Below, one piece after another: positions 9,301 through 18,232 of a DNA stretch of 52,805 bases. The stretch's first letter is position 1; the number at the start of each line of letters is the position of its first letter. Source of the DNA: Mycobacteriaceae bacterium. GTDB taxonomy: Bacteria > Actinomycetota > Actinomycetes > Mycobacteriales > Mycobacteriaceae. The notes under the pieces were generated by a model, which was not told the origin of the DNA, made no database searches, and was given only the letters and a program-made list of their open reading frames with translations. The stretch spans positions 1 to 52,805 of the forward strand of contig JAPOKC010000020.1 in assembly GCA_029977845.1 (NCBI GenBank), read 5' to 3'. The position numbers were made by a program, and so were the translations under genes.

Positions 9301-9741
9301 ATGCGAATGCTGTGGGTTCTTCCGGTCGTCGCGCTGGCCCTGACGGCCTGTGGTTCAGCCTCGGCAGCCGACCCGTTGACCGGTACGACCTGGCATCTCA
9401 CCGGGATCACCTCGATGGCGCCCGACGAGGAGCCCGACACCACGATCGACGATCCGAGTCTGTACTCCGTGGCGTTCGGCGACGACGGGCGGGCCAGCTT
9501 TCTGGTGCACTGCAACCGGGGCAGTTCGACCTGGCATGCCGAGGCATCGGCGCCCGGCTCCGGCAGCCTGACCTTCGGTCCGTTGGCCCTCACCCGGATG
9601 TACTGTCCCCAGCCGTCGGCCGACACCAAGGTCGCCGCCGCGCTCGGCAGGGTCCGCAGCTATCTGATCTCCGACGGCAAGTTGCATCTGTCGCTGGAGG
9701 CCGACGGCGGCGTCATGAACTGGGACCCGGCCGGCCCCTAG
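9301..9741 (+). CDS. Small secreted lipoprotein resembling META-domain (HslJ-like) proteins
   Basis: The 146-residue product begins with a lipoprotein signal peptide: basic start, hydrophobic core and lipobox LTAC with the acylated cysteine at 17. The mature part contains LTGTTWHLTGITS and repeated beta-strand-like blocks with GSLTFGPLALTRMYCP, resembling META-domain proteins, which start with an LxGxxWxL motif. Two cysteines in the mature part could pair. Function is unknown. It is the only plus-strand gene inside a minus-strand block and ends 11 bases from the stop of the SCO1664-like gene. Its promoter region abuts the damaged cysQ start. The family call is moderate; membrane anchoring is well supported. 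Confidence 0.75.
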   Translation: MRMLWVLPVVALALTACGSASAADPLTGTTWHLTGITSMAPDEEPDTTIDDPSLYSVAFGDDGRASFLVHCNRGSSTWHAEASAPGSGSLTFGPLALTRMYCPQPSADTKVAAALGRVRSYLISDGKLHLSLEADGGVMNWDPAGP

Positions 9742-9752
9742 AAAGCGGGCCC

Positions 9753-10550
9753 CTAAAAAGCAGGCCAGGGCAGCGGGCGGCGACCGTCGGGTGAGGGCAT
9801 CACCGGATCGTCGAGCAGCGCGCGGACCCTGGTGCGCAACGCGGCGAGTTCCGCGGCGGTGATGTGTTCGCGCAGTTGCTCACCGAGTTCACCGTCGAGC
9901 TGCGCGTCGAGACCGGAGACCGCCTCCAGCGTCGCGTCATCCAGCGACTGCCCCGCCCAGCCCCACAGCACGGTTCGCAGTTTGTCGTGAACGTGCAGCG
10001 ACAACCCGTGGTCGACACCGTAGACCCGGCCGTCGACCCCGGTCAGGATGTGACCGCCCTTGCGGTCGGCGTTGTTGACGATCACGTCGAACACCGCCAT
10101 CCGGCGCAATCCCGGATCATCGGCGTGCACCAGGGTCACCCGGTCCCCTGAGTAGTCGTAGGCGGTGAGCACCGAGAGATAGCCCGGCGGGACGACGTCG
10201 GCCGGACAGAGGTCGACCAGATCGGCATCCTCGGGTTGTTCAACCCACAGTTGCAGCATGCCCGTACCGGCCGGACCGTCCCGAATAATGGTGAGCGGCA
10301 CCACTTCCCAGCCCAGTGCGGCCGAGACCAGATACGAACCGAACTCCCGGCCCGCCAGTGTTCCGTCCGGGAAGTCCCACAGCGGCTGCTCGCCCGTCAC
10401 CGGTTTGTAGACGCACTGCACGGGTGTGTCGGGCCGGTCGGGCAGCGTCGCCTCGCAGAGGAACGTCGCGTTGCTCGCCGAGCGGATCCGGCCCAGGACG
10501 GTCAGCTCGCCGCTGCGCAGCGCTTCGTGTCGCGGATCGGCGGCGCTCAC
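9753..10550 (-). CDS. SCO1664-family kinase-like protein
   Basis: This 265-residue cytosolic protein is the Rv2133c / SCO1664 type. It shows features of the phosphatidylinositol-kinase-like fold: an early lysine in VQCVYKPVTGEQ, FDVIVNNADRKGGHIL as a catalytic-loop-like segment and YGVDHGLSLH as a metal-binding DHG segment, near residues 150-180. Substrate and activity are not established. The GTG start overlaps the stop of the DUF3090 gene by four bases (GTGA), and the pair is conserved across actinobacteria, suggesting a joint function. It reads toward mshC-cysQ but is separated from them by a gene on the opposite strand. Confidence 0.82.
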   Translation of the reverse strand: MSAADPRHEALRSGELTVLGRIRSASNATFLCEATLPDRPDTPVQCVYKPVTGEQPLWDFPDGTLAGREFGSYLVSAALGWEVVPLTIIRDGPAGTGMLQLWVEQPEDADLVDLCPADVVPPGYLSVLTAYDYSGDRVTLVHADDPGLRRMAVFDVIVNNADRKGGHILTGVDGRVYGVDHGLSLHVHDKLRTVLWGWAGQSLDDATLEAVSGLDAQLDGELGEQLREHITAAELAALRTRVRALLDDPVMPSPDGRRPLPWPAF

Positions 10551-11155
10551 GACTGCGGGTCGTCCCCTGATTCGAACCCGGAATCGTCAGGAGTCTCGTT
10601 CATACCGCCGCGCAGATAGCCGTTGGTCCGCACGCACAGATGACCCTCGGGATCCAGCGGTTCGTCGCACAGCGGGCACGGGGGCCGCCCGGCTGCGATC
10701 ACCCGGTTGGACCGGTCGGCGAACTGCCGCGCCGACTCCGGGGACAGGAAGACCCGCACCGCGTCCGGTCCCTCCTCGGCATCGTCGAGGATCACCGAGG
10801 CGTCGTATTCGGTGTCGCTGACGGCCAGCAGTTCGACCACCACACTTTCGGCTTCGGCGTCCCAGCCCAGCCCCATGGTGCCCACCCGGAATTCGGCGTC
10901 GACCGGCATGGCCAGCGGACTCAGATCCTCGACCTCGCCCTCCGGCGGCAGCGGCATGCCGAACCGGCGGTTGATCTCGACCAGCAGCGCGGCGATCCGC
11001 TCGGCCAGCACCGCCACCTGTTGCTTCTCGCACTGCACCGACACGACCCGGTCATCGTGGGCGGCCTGAAGGTAGAACGTCCGGTTCCCGGGCTGACCCA
11101 CCGTCCCGGCAACGAACCGGTCGGGCGTGCGGAAGACGTGGATTGAGCGGCTCAT
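10547..11155 (-). CDS. DUF3090 family protein (Rv2134c-like)
   Basis: The 202-residue product starts MSRSIHVFRTPDRFVAG and ends with a short metal-binding-like knuckle, CPLCDEPLDPEGHLC, near 165-180. Its role is unknown. The start at 11155 is fixed by a strong ribosome site, GGAGGTG, three bases before the ATG. A longer frame upstream is translated noise overlapping the neighbouring gene. The gene overlaps the SCO1664-like gene by four bases and follows the histidine phosphatase by 28 bases, so it is part of an uppP-led operon. Confidence 0.85.
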   Translation of the reverse strand: MSRSIHVFRTPDRFVAGTVGQPGNRTFYLQAAHDDRVVSVQCEKQQVAVLAERIAALLVEINRRFGMPLPPEGEVEDLSPLAMPVDAEFRVGTMGLGWDAEAESVVVELLAVSDTEYDASVILDDAEEGPDAVRVFLSPESARQFADRSNRVIAAGRPPCPLCDEPLDPEGHLCVRTNGYLRGGMNETPDDSGFESGDDPQS

Positions 11156-11183
11156 GTCACCTCCAAAATACCGGGACGGTTCG

Positions 11184-11879
11184 TCAGTCGGTCGACCCGC
11201 CGACGACCGCATCACCGCCGGTCTGGTCGTCTGATGCGGCGGCCGGCGGCGCGGTGAGCGCCGATGCGAGTTGGCCACCGGTGTGGTTGAGGTGCAGGAC
11301 GAACGGTCGCACCGAGGTGTAACGGATCACGCTCATCGACGCGGGGTCCGCGGTGATCCTCTGAAAGCTGTCCAGATGGGTGCCGAGGGCGTCGGCGACC
11401 ACCGCCTTGATCACGTCACCGTGCGTGCAGGCGATCCACAACGCGTCACCGCCGTGCTCCTCGGCCAGCCGGCGATCGTGCTCACGCACCGCCGCCACCG
11501 CGCGAGTCTGCACCTGCGCCAGACCTTCACCATCGGGGAACACTGCCGCGCTGGGATGCTGCTGCACCACCGACCACAGTTGCTCTTTGACCAACTCCCC
11601 TATCTTGCGTCCGGTCCACTGTCCGTAATCGACCTCGGAGAGCCGTTCGTCGATCAGCGGGTCCAGCCCCAGCGCGGCAGCCAGCGGTTCCAGCGTGCGT
11701 TCGCAACGCAGCAGCGGTGACCGCACCAGTGCCTTGATGGGCAGACCGTCCAGACGTTCGACCAGACCCGCCGCCTGCGCGACGCCCTTCTCGTCGAGTT
11801 CCACGCCTTCGGAACGCCCGGCCAGGGTGTGCGCCGTGTTCGAGGTGGAGCGGCCGTGCCGCAACAGGATGACGGTCAT
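11184..11879 (-). CDS. Histidine phosphatase family protein (phosphoglycerate mutase-like)
   Basis: This 231-residue enzyme has the branch-2-sized histidine phosphatase core: the nucleophile motif [10 protein letters not shown] at residues 5-14, a substrate arginine in [11 protein letters not shown], an acid in SEVDYGQW, and the second histidine in [12 protein letters not shown]. It corresponds to Rv2135c, for which acid phosphatase activity has been discussed; the natural substrate is uncertain. The ATG at 11879 overlaps the uppP stop (ATGA), which fixes the start and implies translational coupling. The C-terminal 25 residues are low complexity (Ala, Pro, Gly). Confidence 0.88.
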   Translation of the reverse strand: MTVILLRHGRSTSNTAHTLAGRSEGVELDEKGVAQAAGLVERLDGLPIKALVRSPLLRCERTLEPLAAALGLDPLIDERLSEVDYGQWTGRKIGELVKEQLWSVVQQHPSAAVFPDGEGLAQVQTRAVAAVREHDRRLAEEHGGDALWIACTHGDVIKAVVADALGTHLDSFQRITADPASMSVIRYTSVRPFVLHLNHTGGQLASALTAPPAAASDDQTGGDAVVGGSTD

Positions 11880-12724
11880 GCCGCCACCACTCCGGTGGCC
11901 AGCAGCGCCATCACGGTGAGCGCCAGGACCACCCGGTAGCCGACGAACCAGTACATCGCGTGGTGGGTGAGGAATCGCAGCAGCCAGGAGATCGCCGCGT
12001 ATCCGATCAGGAAGGTCGTGATCACCGACACCAGCAGCTGCGGCCCGGTCGCGCTCATCCCCTCGGTGACCGGGTGGAACGCGTCGGGAAGGGAGAACAG
12101 TCCGGATGCGAAGACGGCCGGAATGGCAAGCAGGAAGCCGAATCTCGCAGACAGCGCGCGATCGAGACCGAGGAACAACCCGGCGCTGATGGTCGATCCC
12201 GACCGCGACACTCCGGGGACCAGGGCCAGGCACTGCGCCATACCGACGAGCAGTCCGTCACGCCAGGTGAGCTGCTCGGCGTGGCGATCCTGCTTGCCGA
12301 AGTATTCGGCCGCCGCGATCACCGCGGAGAACACCAGCATGGCGGTCGCGACCACCCACAGGTTGCGCACCTCGGAGCGGATCGCGTCCTTGAACACCAA
12401 CCCCAACACGACGATCGGAATGGTGCCGATGATGACGTACCAGCCCATCCGGTAGTCGGCGTTGTCGCGGTGGGACTTGACGAGCACCCCGTCGAACCAG
12501 GCCTTGAGGATGCGGACGATGTCGCGGGCGAAGTAGACCAGCACGGCGGCCTCGGTGCCCAACTGCGACACCGCGGTGAAGGACGCGCCGGCGTCGGCGC
12601 CGAAGAACACCCGTGAGGCGATCGCCAGATGTGCCGACGAGGAGATCGGCAGGAACTCGGTTAGGCCCTGTACCACCGACAGGACGACCACCTGCAGCCA
12701 CGACATCGGCGTCACAACATCCAC
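11876..12724 (-). CDS. uppP: Undecaprenyl-diphosphatase UppP (BacA)
   Basis: UppP is an integral membrane enzyme that dephosphorylates polyprenyl diphosphate to recycle the cell-wall carrier lipid; loss or gain alters bacitracin sensitivity. Both family signatures are present: [15 protein letters not shown] at the N-terminus and [13 protein letters not shown] about two thirds in, with seven or eight hydrophobic helices. Two starts are possible. The GTG at 12724 (282 residues) sits seven bases after a TANNNT hexamer, fitting a leaderless mRNA. The ATG at 12706 (276 residues, MSWLQVV) aligns with the usual M. tuberculosis start but has no Shine-Dalgarno sequence. It leads the operon with the histidine phosphatase, DUF3090 and SCO1664-like genes. 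Confidence 0.94.
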   Translation of the reverse strand: MDVVTPMSWLQVVVLSVVQGLTEFLPISSSAHLAIASRVFFGADAGASFTAVSQLGTEAAVLVYFARDIVRILKAWFDGVLVKSHRDNADYRMGWYVIIGTIPIVVLGLVFKDAIRSEVRNLWVVATAMLVFSAVIAAAEYFGKQDRHAEQLTWRDGLLVGMAQCLALVPGVSRSGSTISAGLFLGLDRALSARFGFLLAIPAVFASGLFSLPDAFHPVTEGMSATGPQLLVSVITTFLIGYAAISWLLRFLTHHAMYWFVGYRVVLALTVMALLATGVVAA

Positions 12725-12731
12725 GCCGCTG

Positions 12732-12737
12732 ACCGTA
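12732..12737 (-). promoter_or_regulatory. Predicted -10 for the uppP operon
   Basis: TACGGT on the minus strand ends seven bases before the GTG at 12724. Weak on its own, but the spacing matches other leaderless promoters in this window. Confidence 0.35.
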
Positions 12738-12755
12738 CTAGGAGCCGGACGCCGA

Positions 12756-13055
12756 TCAGCGGGCCGGTTCGACCGAGGCGATGGCGTCGCGGACGGCGGC
12801 CAGCAGGCTGCGCGGGTCGTCGACGTCGACATCGGTCAGTCCGCGACTGGCCGTTGCGATCACATCCTCGGGCAGCGGGACCGGACCTGCCTGCCGCGGC
12901 CGGTAGATCTCGATGCACAGCTGCCCGCGGTGAACATGAAAGGAGAACGGCCGGCCGTCGCCGAGACGACCGAAGCCGCTGGCGAAAAGCCCCGTGGTGA
13001 GGTCCTCGATGACGAATTCGCCGTCCGCGGGGTGCGGGGTCGCGGCCAGCGTCAT
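12756..13055 (-). CDS. Small conserved protein, Rv2137c-like
   Basis: A 99-residue soluble protein starting [14 protein letters not shown], with alternating short strands ([18 protein letters not shown]) and an acidic, helical C-terminus. No signal peptide or membrane segment is visible and the function is unknown. The start at 13055 is supported by a TATGGT hexamer six bases upstream. It lies upstream of uppP in the same direction (31-base gap), so it may be partly co-transcribed with it, though uppP seems to have its own promoter. Confidence 0.78.
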   Translation of the reverse strand: MTLAATPHPADGEFVIEDLTTGLFASGFGRLGDGRPFSFHVHRGQLCIEIYRPRQAGPVPLPEDVIATASRGLTDVDVDDPRSLLAAVRDAIASVEPAR

Positions 13056-13061
13056 GGCCCC

Positions 13062-13067
13062 ACCATA
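13062..13067 (-). promoter_or_regulatory. Predicted -10 of a leaderless promoter for the Rv2137c-like gene
   Basis: TATGGT on the minus strand ends six bases before the ATG at 13055. It is one of the best matches to the mycobacterial SigA -10 pattern in the window. Confidence 0.55.
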
Positions 13068-13123
13068 ACGCCGGTTACGCTCCCCCGGGGGCAATCCGGG
13101 GTCGGCTCGCCGGGCAGCGCCCC

Positions 13124-13129
13124 TAGACT
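13124..13129 (+). promoter_or_regulatory. Predicted -10 for lppL
   Basis: TAGACT lies eight bases before the lppL ATG at 13138. The transcript would be leaderless or begin one base upstream of the start codon. Confidence 0.5.
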
Positions 13130-13137
13130 TCACCGGC

Positions 13138-14145
13138 ATGACACGCGCCAGGTACGCGGTGAGCGGTCTGCTGATCGCGATCGCGTTGCTCAGCGGGTGT
13201 TCAGCCAACCCGGCCGACGCCCCGCCGCCGACCATCGAACCGGCCCGTGCGGCGGTGTCCCCGCCGGCCGAGACCCTCCCGACTGGAACGCTGATCCCCC
13301 TCGGCGGCAATCCGCAGGCGGCCCTGTTCGACGCCCGCACCTCCTCGCTGGCTGTACTCACCCCCGGTTCCGCCGCAACGCTCACCGTGATCCGCGACGG
13401 GGCCGCGCCACGCACCGTCGGGCTGCCCGGACCGGCCGCGGCGATCTGCGGTGACGGCGGCGGCACGGTCTTCGCCGCGACACGCGGCGGTTTCCTCACC
13501 GTGGATCTCACGGCCGGCACCGCCACCCCCACCCCGATCCCCGGGCACACCGAGACCGAGTTCACCGCGATCGCCCGGCGCGGCGACGGCCGGCTGGTGC
13601 TCGGCAGCGCCGACGGGAAGGTCCTCACCCTGGCGCCGGATATGACGGTCGGCGCGACGGCGACCTTCTTCGCCAGGGTCGACGGCATCGTCACCCAGGG
13701 CGATATCGCAGTGGTGCTGGACCGCGCTCAGACGTCGGTGACATCGCTGAACCCCGGGGGCACAGCAGAATTGGCGTTGCGGGCCGGTCAGGGTGCGACC
13801 ACCATCGCCGCCGATCCGGCCGGCCGGGTGCTGGTCGCCGACACCCGCTCCGGGCAACTCCTGGTCTTCGGCGCCGATCCGCTGATCGAACGCCAGGCCA
13901 CCCCGGTGCCCGATTCGCCGTACGGGCTGGCCGGATCGTCGCACATCACCTGGGTTTCGCAGACCGCGACCAACACCGTCGTTGGATACGATCTGTCGAC
14001 TGGGACCGCCGTGGAGAGGGTTCGATATCCGACCGTGCAACAACCCGACTCGCTGGCATTCGACGAGGCTTCGAACACCCTGTACGTGGTGTCCGGATCC
14101 GGCGCCGGGGTGCAGGTGATCCGCAACGCGAGTCCCGCGCGATGA
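13138..14145 (+). CDS. lppL: Lipoprotein LppL, beta-propeller-like
   Basis: The 335-residue precursor has a signal peptide with lipobox LLSGC, acylated cysteine at 21. A Pro/Ala-rich linker follows, then repeating blade-like units (for example GTLIPLGGNPQAALFDA, GDGRLVLGSADGKVL, DPAGRVLVADTRSGQLLVFGAD) that suggest a YVTN/NHL-type beta-propeller on the outer face of the membrane. The name follows the M. tuberculosis gene next to pyrD (Rv2138). Function is unknown. Its stop overlaps the start of the DUF5703 gene by four bases, making an lppL-DUF5703-pyrD operon. Confidence 0.88.
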   Translation: MTRARYAVSGLLIAIALLSGCSANPADAPPPTIEPARAAVSPPAETLPTGTLIPLGGNPQAALFDARTSSLAVLTPGSAATLTVIRDGAAPRTVGLPGPAAAICGDGGGTVFAATRGGFLTVDLTAGTATPTPIPGHTETEFTAIARRGDGRLVLGSADGKVLTLAPDMTVGATATFFARVDGIVTQGDIAVVLDRAQTSVTSLNPGGTAELALRAGQGATTIAADPAGRVLVADTRSGQLLVFGADPLIERQATPVPDSPYGLAGSSHITWVSQTATNTVVGYDLSTGTAVERVRYPTVQQPDSLAFDEASNTLYVVSGSGAGVQVIRNASPAR

Positions 14146-14408
14146 GCACCGCCCACGGCCGCCTGCCCGCCTCCTGGGTCGCCGGACTCTCCGATGACTA
14201 CGAATGGATTCCGCTGCGACTGCCGCCGGAGGTGACCCGGATCAGCGCCTCGACGCGGCTGTCCATCGAGGCCGAATACCGGGGCTGGGAGTTGACCAAG
14301 GTCCGCCTCTACACCGACGGGAGCCGACGAGTCCTGTTGCGCCGTAAGAAGTCCCGCACCGATGCAACCCCGGGCGCCGGGCTCACGACGGATCAGCCGG
14401 GCCCGTGA
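14142..14408 (+). CDS. DUF5703-family small protein
   Basis: An 88-residue soluble protein: [33 protein letters not shown] core, then a two-strand region ([24 protein letters not shown]) and a disordered tail. Relatives sit immediately before pyrD in many actinobacteria. Function unknown. It is translationally coupled on both sides, by ATGA with lppL and GTGA with pyrD, which suggests a role linked to expression or membrane placement of PyrD; that is inference from position only. Confidence 0.8.
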   Translation: MSTAHGRLPASWVAGLSDDYEWIPLRLPPEVTRISASTRLSIEAEYRGWELTKVRLYTDGSRRVLLRRKKSRTDATPGAGLTTDQPGP

Positions 14409-15469
14409 TCTACGAGGCCGTGCGCCGCGCACTGTTCCTGGCGCCGCCGGAGCGCATCCACAAGTTGGTCTTCGGCGCCCTGCGCGGCGCCACCGCCACC
14501 GGGCCCGCGCGCCGGCAACTGAGCCGGGCGCTGGCGCCGCAGGACCCGATCCTGGCCAGCACCGTGTTCGGTGTGCGGTTCCCGGGGCCGATGGGGCTGG
14601 CCGCCGGGTTCGACAAGGACGGTCTCGGGCTGAACGCCTGGGGCGCACTGGGATTCGGTTACGCGGAGATCGGCACGGTCACCGCGCTACCCCAACCGGG
14701 CAACCCCGAGCCGCGACTGTTCCGGCTGCCTGATGACCGCGGCCTGCTCAACCGGATGGGGTTCAACAACGACGGCGCCGGTGCGCTGGCGCTGCGACTG
14801 GCCCGCCACACCCCCGACGTCCCGATCGGCGTCAACATCGGCAAGTCGAAGATCACCCCACCCGAGGACGCAGCCGAGGACTACGCCTCCAGCGCCCGGT
14901 TGCTCGGGCCGCTGGCGTGCTATCTGGTGGTCAACGTGAGCTCGCCGAACACTCCCGGTCTGCGCGATCTGCAGGCGGTGGAATCGCTGCGTCCGATCCT
15001 GGCGGCGGTGCTGGCGCAGACCACCACCCCGGTGCTGGTGAAGATCGCTCCCGATCTGTCCGACGAGGATGTCGATGCGGTCGCCGATCTCGCAGTCGAA
15101 CTGGGACTGGCCGGGATCGTCGCGACCAACACCACGATCTCCCGGGCCGGGCTGCGCACACCGGGCGTCGAGGATCTCGGCCCGGGCGGGGTGTCCGGGC
15201 CGCCGGTGGCGCGACGGTCGCTGGAGGTGCTGCGCCGGTTGTACGCGCGGGTGGGCGATCGGCTGGTGCTGATCAGCGTCGGCGGCATCGAGACGGCCGA
15301 GCACGCCTGGGAGCGGATCACCGCCGGCGCCACCCTGTTGCAGGGCTACACCGGGTTCGTCTACGGCGGAGGCTTGTGGGCCAAGCACATTCACGACGGT
15401 GTCGCCGCGCGGCTGCACGCCGGCGGGTTTGCCGACCTGTCCCAAGCGGTGGGTTCGGCGGCCCGCTGA
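14405..15469 (+). CDS. pyrD: Dihydroorotate dehydrogenase (quinone), class 2
   Basis: PyrD oxidises dihydroorotate to orotate with FMN and passes electrons to menaquinone at the membrane, the fourth step of pyrimidine synthesis. The 354 residues include the N-terminal helical membrane-association region of class 2 ([17 protein letters not shown]), [21 protein letters not shown], the catalytic serine region [14 protein letters not shown], and FMN-phosphate binding [14 protein letters not shown] and GYTGFVYGG near the C-terminus. The GTG start overlaps the previous stop. It ends 8 bases from the stop of the convergent PEBP gene. Confidence 0.97.
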   Translation: MIYEAVRRALFLAPPERIHKLVFGALRGATATGPARRQLSRALAPQDPILASTVFGVRFPGPMGLAAGFDKDGLGLNAWGALGFGYAEIGTVTALPQPGNPEPRLFRLPDDRGLLNRMGFNNDGAGALALRLARHTPDVPIGVNIGKSKITPPEDAAEDYASSARLLGPLACYLVVNVSSPNTPGLRDLQAVESLRPILAAVLAQTTTPVLVKIAPDLSDEDVDAVADLAVELGLAGIVATNTTISRAGLRTPGVEDLGPGGVSGPPVARRSLEVLRRLYARVGDRLVLISVGGIETAEHAWERITAGATLLQGYTGFVYGGGLWAKHIHDGVAARLHAGGFADLSQAVGSAAR

Positions 15470-15477
15470 CTACTGCA

Positions 15478-16008
15478 CTATGTCTGTTCGTAGGTGCCGT
15501 GGATGACGGCACGGGCGATCGCGTGCATGAAGCAGTTGAATCCCAGGTACGCCGGGCTGGCGTCGGCGGACAGCTCCAGCTTCTCGACATCGAGTGCGTG
15601 CACCACGGCGAAGTAGCGGTGCACACCGTGGCCGGGCGGTGGGGCGGCTCCGACGTAGCGCGGGATCCCGGCGTCGTTGCGCAGCGTGAGGGCGTCACCG
15701 GGCAGCGCCGATCCGTCGCCGACACCGGCAGGCAGATCGGTCACGGTGGCCGGTAGGTTGGCCACCGCCCAGTGCCAGAAGCCGGATGCGGTCGGGGCGT
15801 CCGGGTCGTAGACGGTGACCGCGAAGCTGCGGGTCTCCTCCGGGAAACCCGACCAGCTCAGCTGAGGTGAGACATCCTCGCCGCCGGCGCCCATGATCCC
15901 GCTTACCTGAGCCTTCTTCAGCGGCTTGCCGTCGGTGATGTCGGCGCTGGTGAGGGTGAAGCCCGGCAGCTCGGGCAGGAAGTCGTAGGGGTTGTATCCG
16001 AAAGCCAT
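15478..16008 (-). CDS. YbhB/YbcL-type PEBP family protein (Rv2140c-like)
   Basis: This 176-residue cytosolic protein has the phosphatidylethanolamine-binding fold: the [13 protein letters not shown] signature and [12 protein letters not shown] ligand-pocket segment, with [21 protein letters not shown] preceding. It corresponds to TB18.6 / Rv2140c. Members bind anionic groups; the physiological ligand in mycobacteria is unsettled. GAGAGGA lies about 12 bases before the ATG. It follows the M20 peptidase gene by 37 bases in the same direction and is probably co-transcribed with it. Confidence 0.93.
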   Translation of the reverse strand: MAFGYNPYDFLPELPGFTLTSADITDGKPLKKAQVSGIMGAGGEDVSPQLSWSGFPEETRSFAVTVYDPDAPTASGFWHWAVANLPATVTDLPAGVGDGSALPGDALTLRNDAGIPRYVGAAPPPGHGVHRYFAVVHALDVEKLELSADASPAYLGFNCFMHAIARAVIHGTYEQT

Positions 16009-16045
16009 GGGTAGGCCATTCCTCTCTTATTCGGTTCTGTTCGGG

Positions 16046-17383
16046 TCAGCAGTTCTTCAGCAGTTGCTCGAGCACGCGGGCGCCGAATTGCAGCGCGTCC
16101 ACCGGAACCCTTTCGTCGACGCCGTGGAACAGCGCTGCGAAGTCGAGGTCCGGCGGCAGCCGCAACGGGGCGAACCCGAAACACCGGATGCCCAGTTTCG
16201 CAAAGGCTTTCGCGTCGGTGCCCCCCGACAGCATGTACGGGACGGTGCGGGCCTGCGGGTCGACGGCCAGGATCGCGGCGTTCATCGCCTCCACAAGATC
16301 GCCATCGAAGCTCGTCTCATAGGAGGACAACTCCGAGATCCACTCCCGGCTGATGTCCGGGCCGATGATCTCGTCGACTTCGCGTTCGAAGGCGGCCTGC
16401 CGGCCCGGCAGCACCCGGCAGTCGATCACCGCCTCGGCGGCGGCTGGGATGACATTGGCCTTGTAGCCGGCCTTGAGCATGGTGGGGTTCGCGGTGTCGC
16501 GCAGGGTCGCGCCCAGCATCCGGGCCATCGGTCCCAACTTGGCGATGGTGCCCTCGAGGTCGTTCATGTCGAATACCAGGCCGGTCTCCTCCGACACCGC
16601 GGTCAGGAACTGCGAGACGGTGTCGGTGAGCGCAATCGGGAACTGGTGGCGGCCCAGTTTGGCGACCGCTTCGGCGATCGCGGTGACGGCGTTGTCGTCG
16701 TGCACCATCGAACCGTGCCCGGCACGGCCGCGCGCGGTCAGCCGCATCCACAGCAGGCCCTTCTCCGCCGTCTCGATGAGATAGAGCCGGCGTTCGCCAC
16801 CGTCCCTGTGCGGCAACGTGATCGAGAAACCACCGACCTCACCGATCGCGTCGCTGACGCCATCGAACAGATCCGGGCGGTGCTCGATGAGCCAGTGCGC
16901 GCCGTACTGACCACCGCTCTCCTCATCGGCGACGAAGGCGAACACCAGATCCCGCGGCGGAACGATGCCCTCACGTTTGAAGTGCCGGGCGACGGCCAGC
17001 ATCATCCCGCACATGTCCTTCATGTCGACCGCACCGCGGCCCCACACGTATCCGTCGGACACCGCGCCCGAGAACGGGTGCACACTCCAGTCCGCAGCCT
17101 CGGCCGGCACCACGTCGAGGTGGCCGTGGATGAGCAGTGCCCCACGGGTGCGATCGGCGCCGGGCAGCCGGACGAAGACGTTGCCCCGCCCGGGCGCGCC
17201 GGACTCCAGATATTCCGGCTCGTAGCCGGCCTCGCGGAGCCGGTCGGCCACCCACAGCGCGCATTCCGCCTCGCCCTTGGTGGTGGCCAGCTCGCCGGTG
17301 TTGGAGGTGTCGAAGCGGATCAGAGCACTGACGAGATCGACGACCTCATCCTCGGGAGCCTTCACGCCTGCATTCTCCACCAT
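16046..17383 (-). CDS. M20/M25/M40 family metallopeptidase (Rv2141c-like)
   Basis: The 445-residue enzyme is a two-zinc hydrolase of amino-acylated substrates. Metal ligands are visible in order: HGHLDVVP, WGRGAVDMKDM, the catalytic pair in ADEESGGQYG, and a late histidine in LFHGVDERVPVDAL. A lid/dimerisation domain is inserted at about 190-310. No signal peptide, so cytosolic. The natural substrate (dipeptide or N-acyl amino acid) cannot be told. The ATG at 17383 is immediately followed by a GTG codon; neither has a strong ribosome site, so the exact start is uncertain by a few residues. Confidence 0.9.
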   Translation of the reverse strand: MVENAGVKAPEDEVVDLVSALIRFDTSNTGELATTKGEAECALWVADRLREAGYEPEYLESGAPGRGNVFVRLPGADRTRGALLIHGHLDVVPAEAADWSVHPFSGAVSDGYVWGRGAVDMKDMCGMMLAVARHFKREGIVPPRDLVFAFVADEESGGQYGAHWLIEHRPDLFDGVSDAIGEVGGFSITLPHRDGGERRLYLIETAEKGLLWMRLTARGRAGHGSMVHDDNAVTAIAEAVAKLGRHQFPIALTDTVSQFLTAVSEETGLVFDMNDLEGTIAKLGPMARMLGATLRDTANPTMLKAGYKANVIPAAAEAVIDCRVLPGRQAAFEREVDEIIGPDISREWISELSSYETSFDGDLVEAMNAAILAVDPQARTVPYMLSGGTDAKAFAKLGIRCFGFAPLRLPPDLDFAALFHGVDERVPVDALQFGARVLEQLLKNC

Positions 17384-17414
17384 CGGCGAGCACCCGCCGC
17401 AGGTCGGGCACGCA

Positions 17415-17431
17415 TTACCACATCTTTACCA
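17415..17431. promoter_or_regulatory. Tandem TTACCA repeats, 11-bp period, in a divergent control region
   Basis: TTACCA occurs at 17415-17420 and 17426-17431, exactly one helical turn apart, inside a locally AT-richer 93-bp gap between the M20 peptidase and the sensor-domain lipoprotein. Such repeats are the usual site architecture for OmpR-family response regulators. The regulator is not identified. Confidence 0.4.
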
Positions 17432-17476
17432 AGAACCACATTTACAACACGCGCATCATGGGGTTCTATTTACCGG

Positions 17477-18169
17477 GTGACCCATCGGCCCGCACTTCTC
17501 GGCCTGCTCTGCCTGGCGCTCGGCTCGGTGACGGTGAGCGGCTGTGCAGCCACCACCGGCGGAACCGCGATGCCGACCGCGCCGCCGGCCACCACCGAGA
17601 CGCTCTCGAGCCTGCTGTTGTCGGCGCCCGAGGTGGCGGCCGCATTGTCCGGGCAGGTCACGGTGACCCGCGAGGTCGATGCGCCGTGGAATGACAGCGC
17701 ACACTTCGCGAACACCGACTGCCTGGCCGTGGCCGGCGCTGCCCAGAAGGGTGTCTACGAGGGCTCCGGCTGGAACGGGATGCGCGGCCAGATCCTGCGT
17801 GAGCCGCCCGGGGCCGGGATCTGGTCGCACTACGCGGTACAGGCGGTGGTGCTCTTTCCCACCGCGACCGCCGCCGCGGATTTCTTCAGCAGCTCCCAGC
17901 GGAGCTGGGCCGGCTGTTCGGATCGCGAGCTGACGTACACGCAGCAACTGATGCCGGCTCAGGTCTGGTCCGTGGGTCCGGTCGGGGTCGATCATGACGT
18001 ACTGACGGTGTCGCGAACCCAGCGCGGCCCACAGCAGTGGTCCTGCCAGCGGGCGCTGAGCGTGCGCGGGAACGTCGCGGTGGACGTCGAGGCGTGCAGC
18101 CTGGACGGCCCGACGGCGGCGGCGGCGGTGATCGCCGGGGCGATCGACGAGCGGCTGCCATCGGCTTGA
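17477..18169 (+). CDS. Lipoprotein with a PknH-type extracellular sensor domain
   Basis: The 230-residue precursor starts at a GTG (MTHRPALLGLLCL) and has lipobox VSGC with the acylated cysteine at 23. The mature region (about 50-228) resembles the PknH C-terminal sensor domain found free in many mycobacterial lipoproteins (LppH, LpqQ types): a conserved NTDCLAVAG cysteine, a GMRGQ segment and later paired cysteines (AGCSDREL, WSCQRAL, VEACSLDG) expected to form disulfides. It would sit on the outer leaflet and bind an unknown ligand. It does not belong to the recalled M. tuberculosis order here. The next gene is a tRNA 63 bases on. Confidence 0.82.
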   Translation: MTHRPALLGLLCLALGSVTVSGCAATTGGTAMPTAPPATTETLSSLLLSAPEVAAALSGQVTVTREVDAPWNDSAHFANTDCLAVAGAAQKGVYEGSGWNGMRGQILREPPGAGIWSHYAVQAVVLFPTATAAADFFSSSQRSWAGCSDRELTYTQQLMPAQVWSVGPVGVDHDVLTVSRTQRGPQQWSCQRALSVRGNVAVDVEACSLDGPTAAAAVIAGAIDERLPSA

Positions 18170-18232
18170 CGCCGGTTTGGGCCGACCCGCGCCGATCCGA
18201 TAGCCTTAGACGCCCCTTGATGGGCAGCCCTT

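Noticed and set aside
11880..12233. Long N-terminal extension of the histidine phosphatase gene into uppP
   Set aside because: The extension is the off-frame shadow of uppP. The ATG at 11879 gives the canonical LLRHG start and an ATGA overlap.
17458..17694. ATG 17458 as the start of a small plus-strand gene
   Set aside because: It is out of frame with the lipoprotein signal peptide and lipobox, which clearly begin at GTG 17477, and its product has no coherent features.
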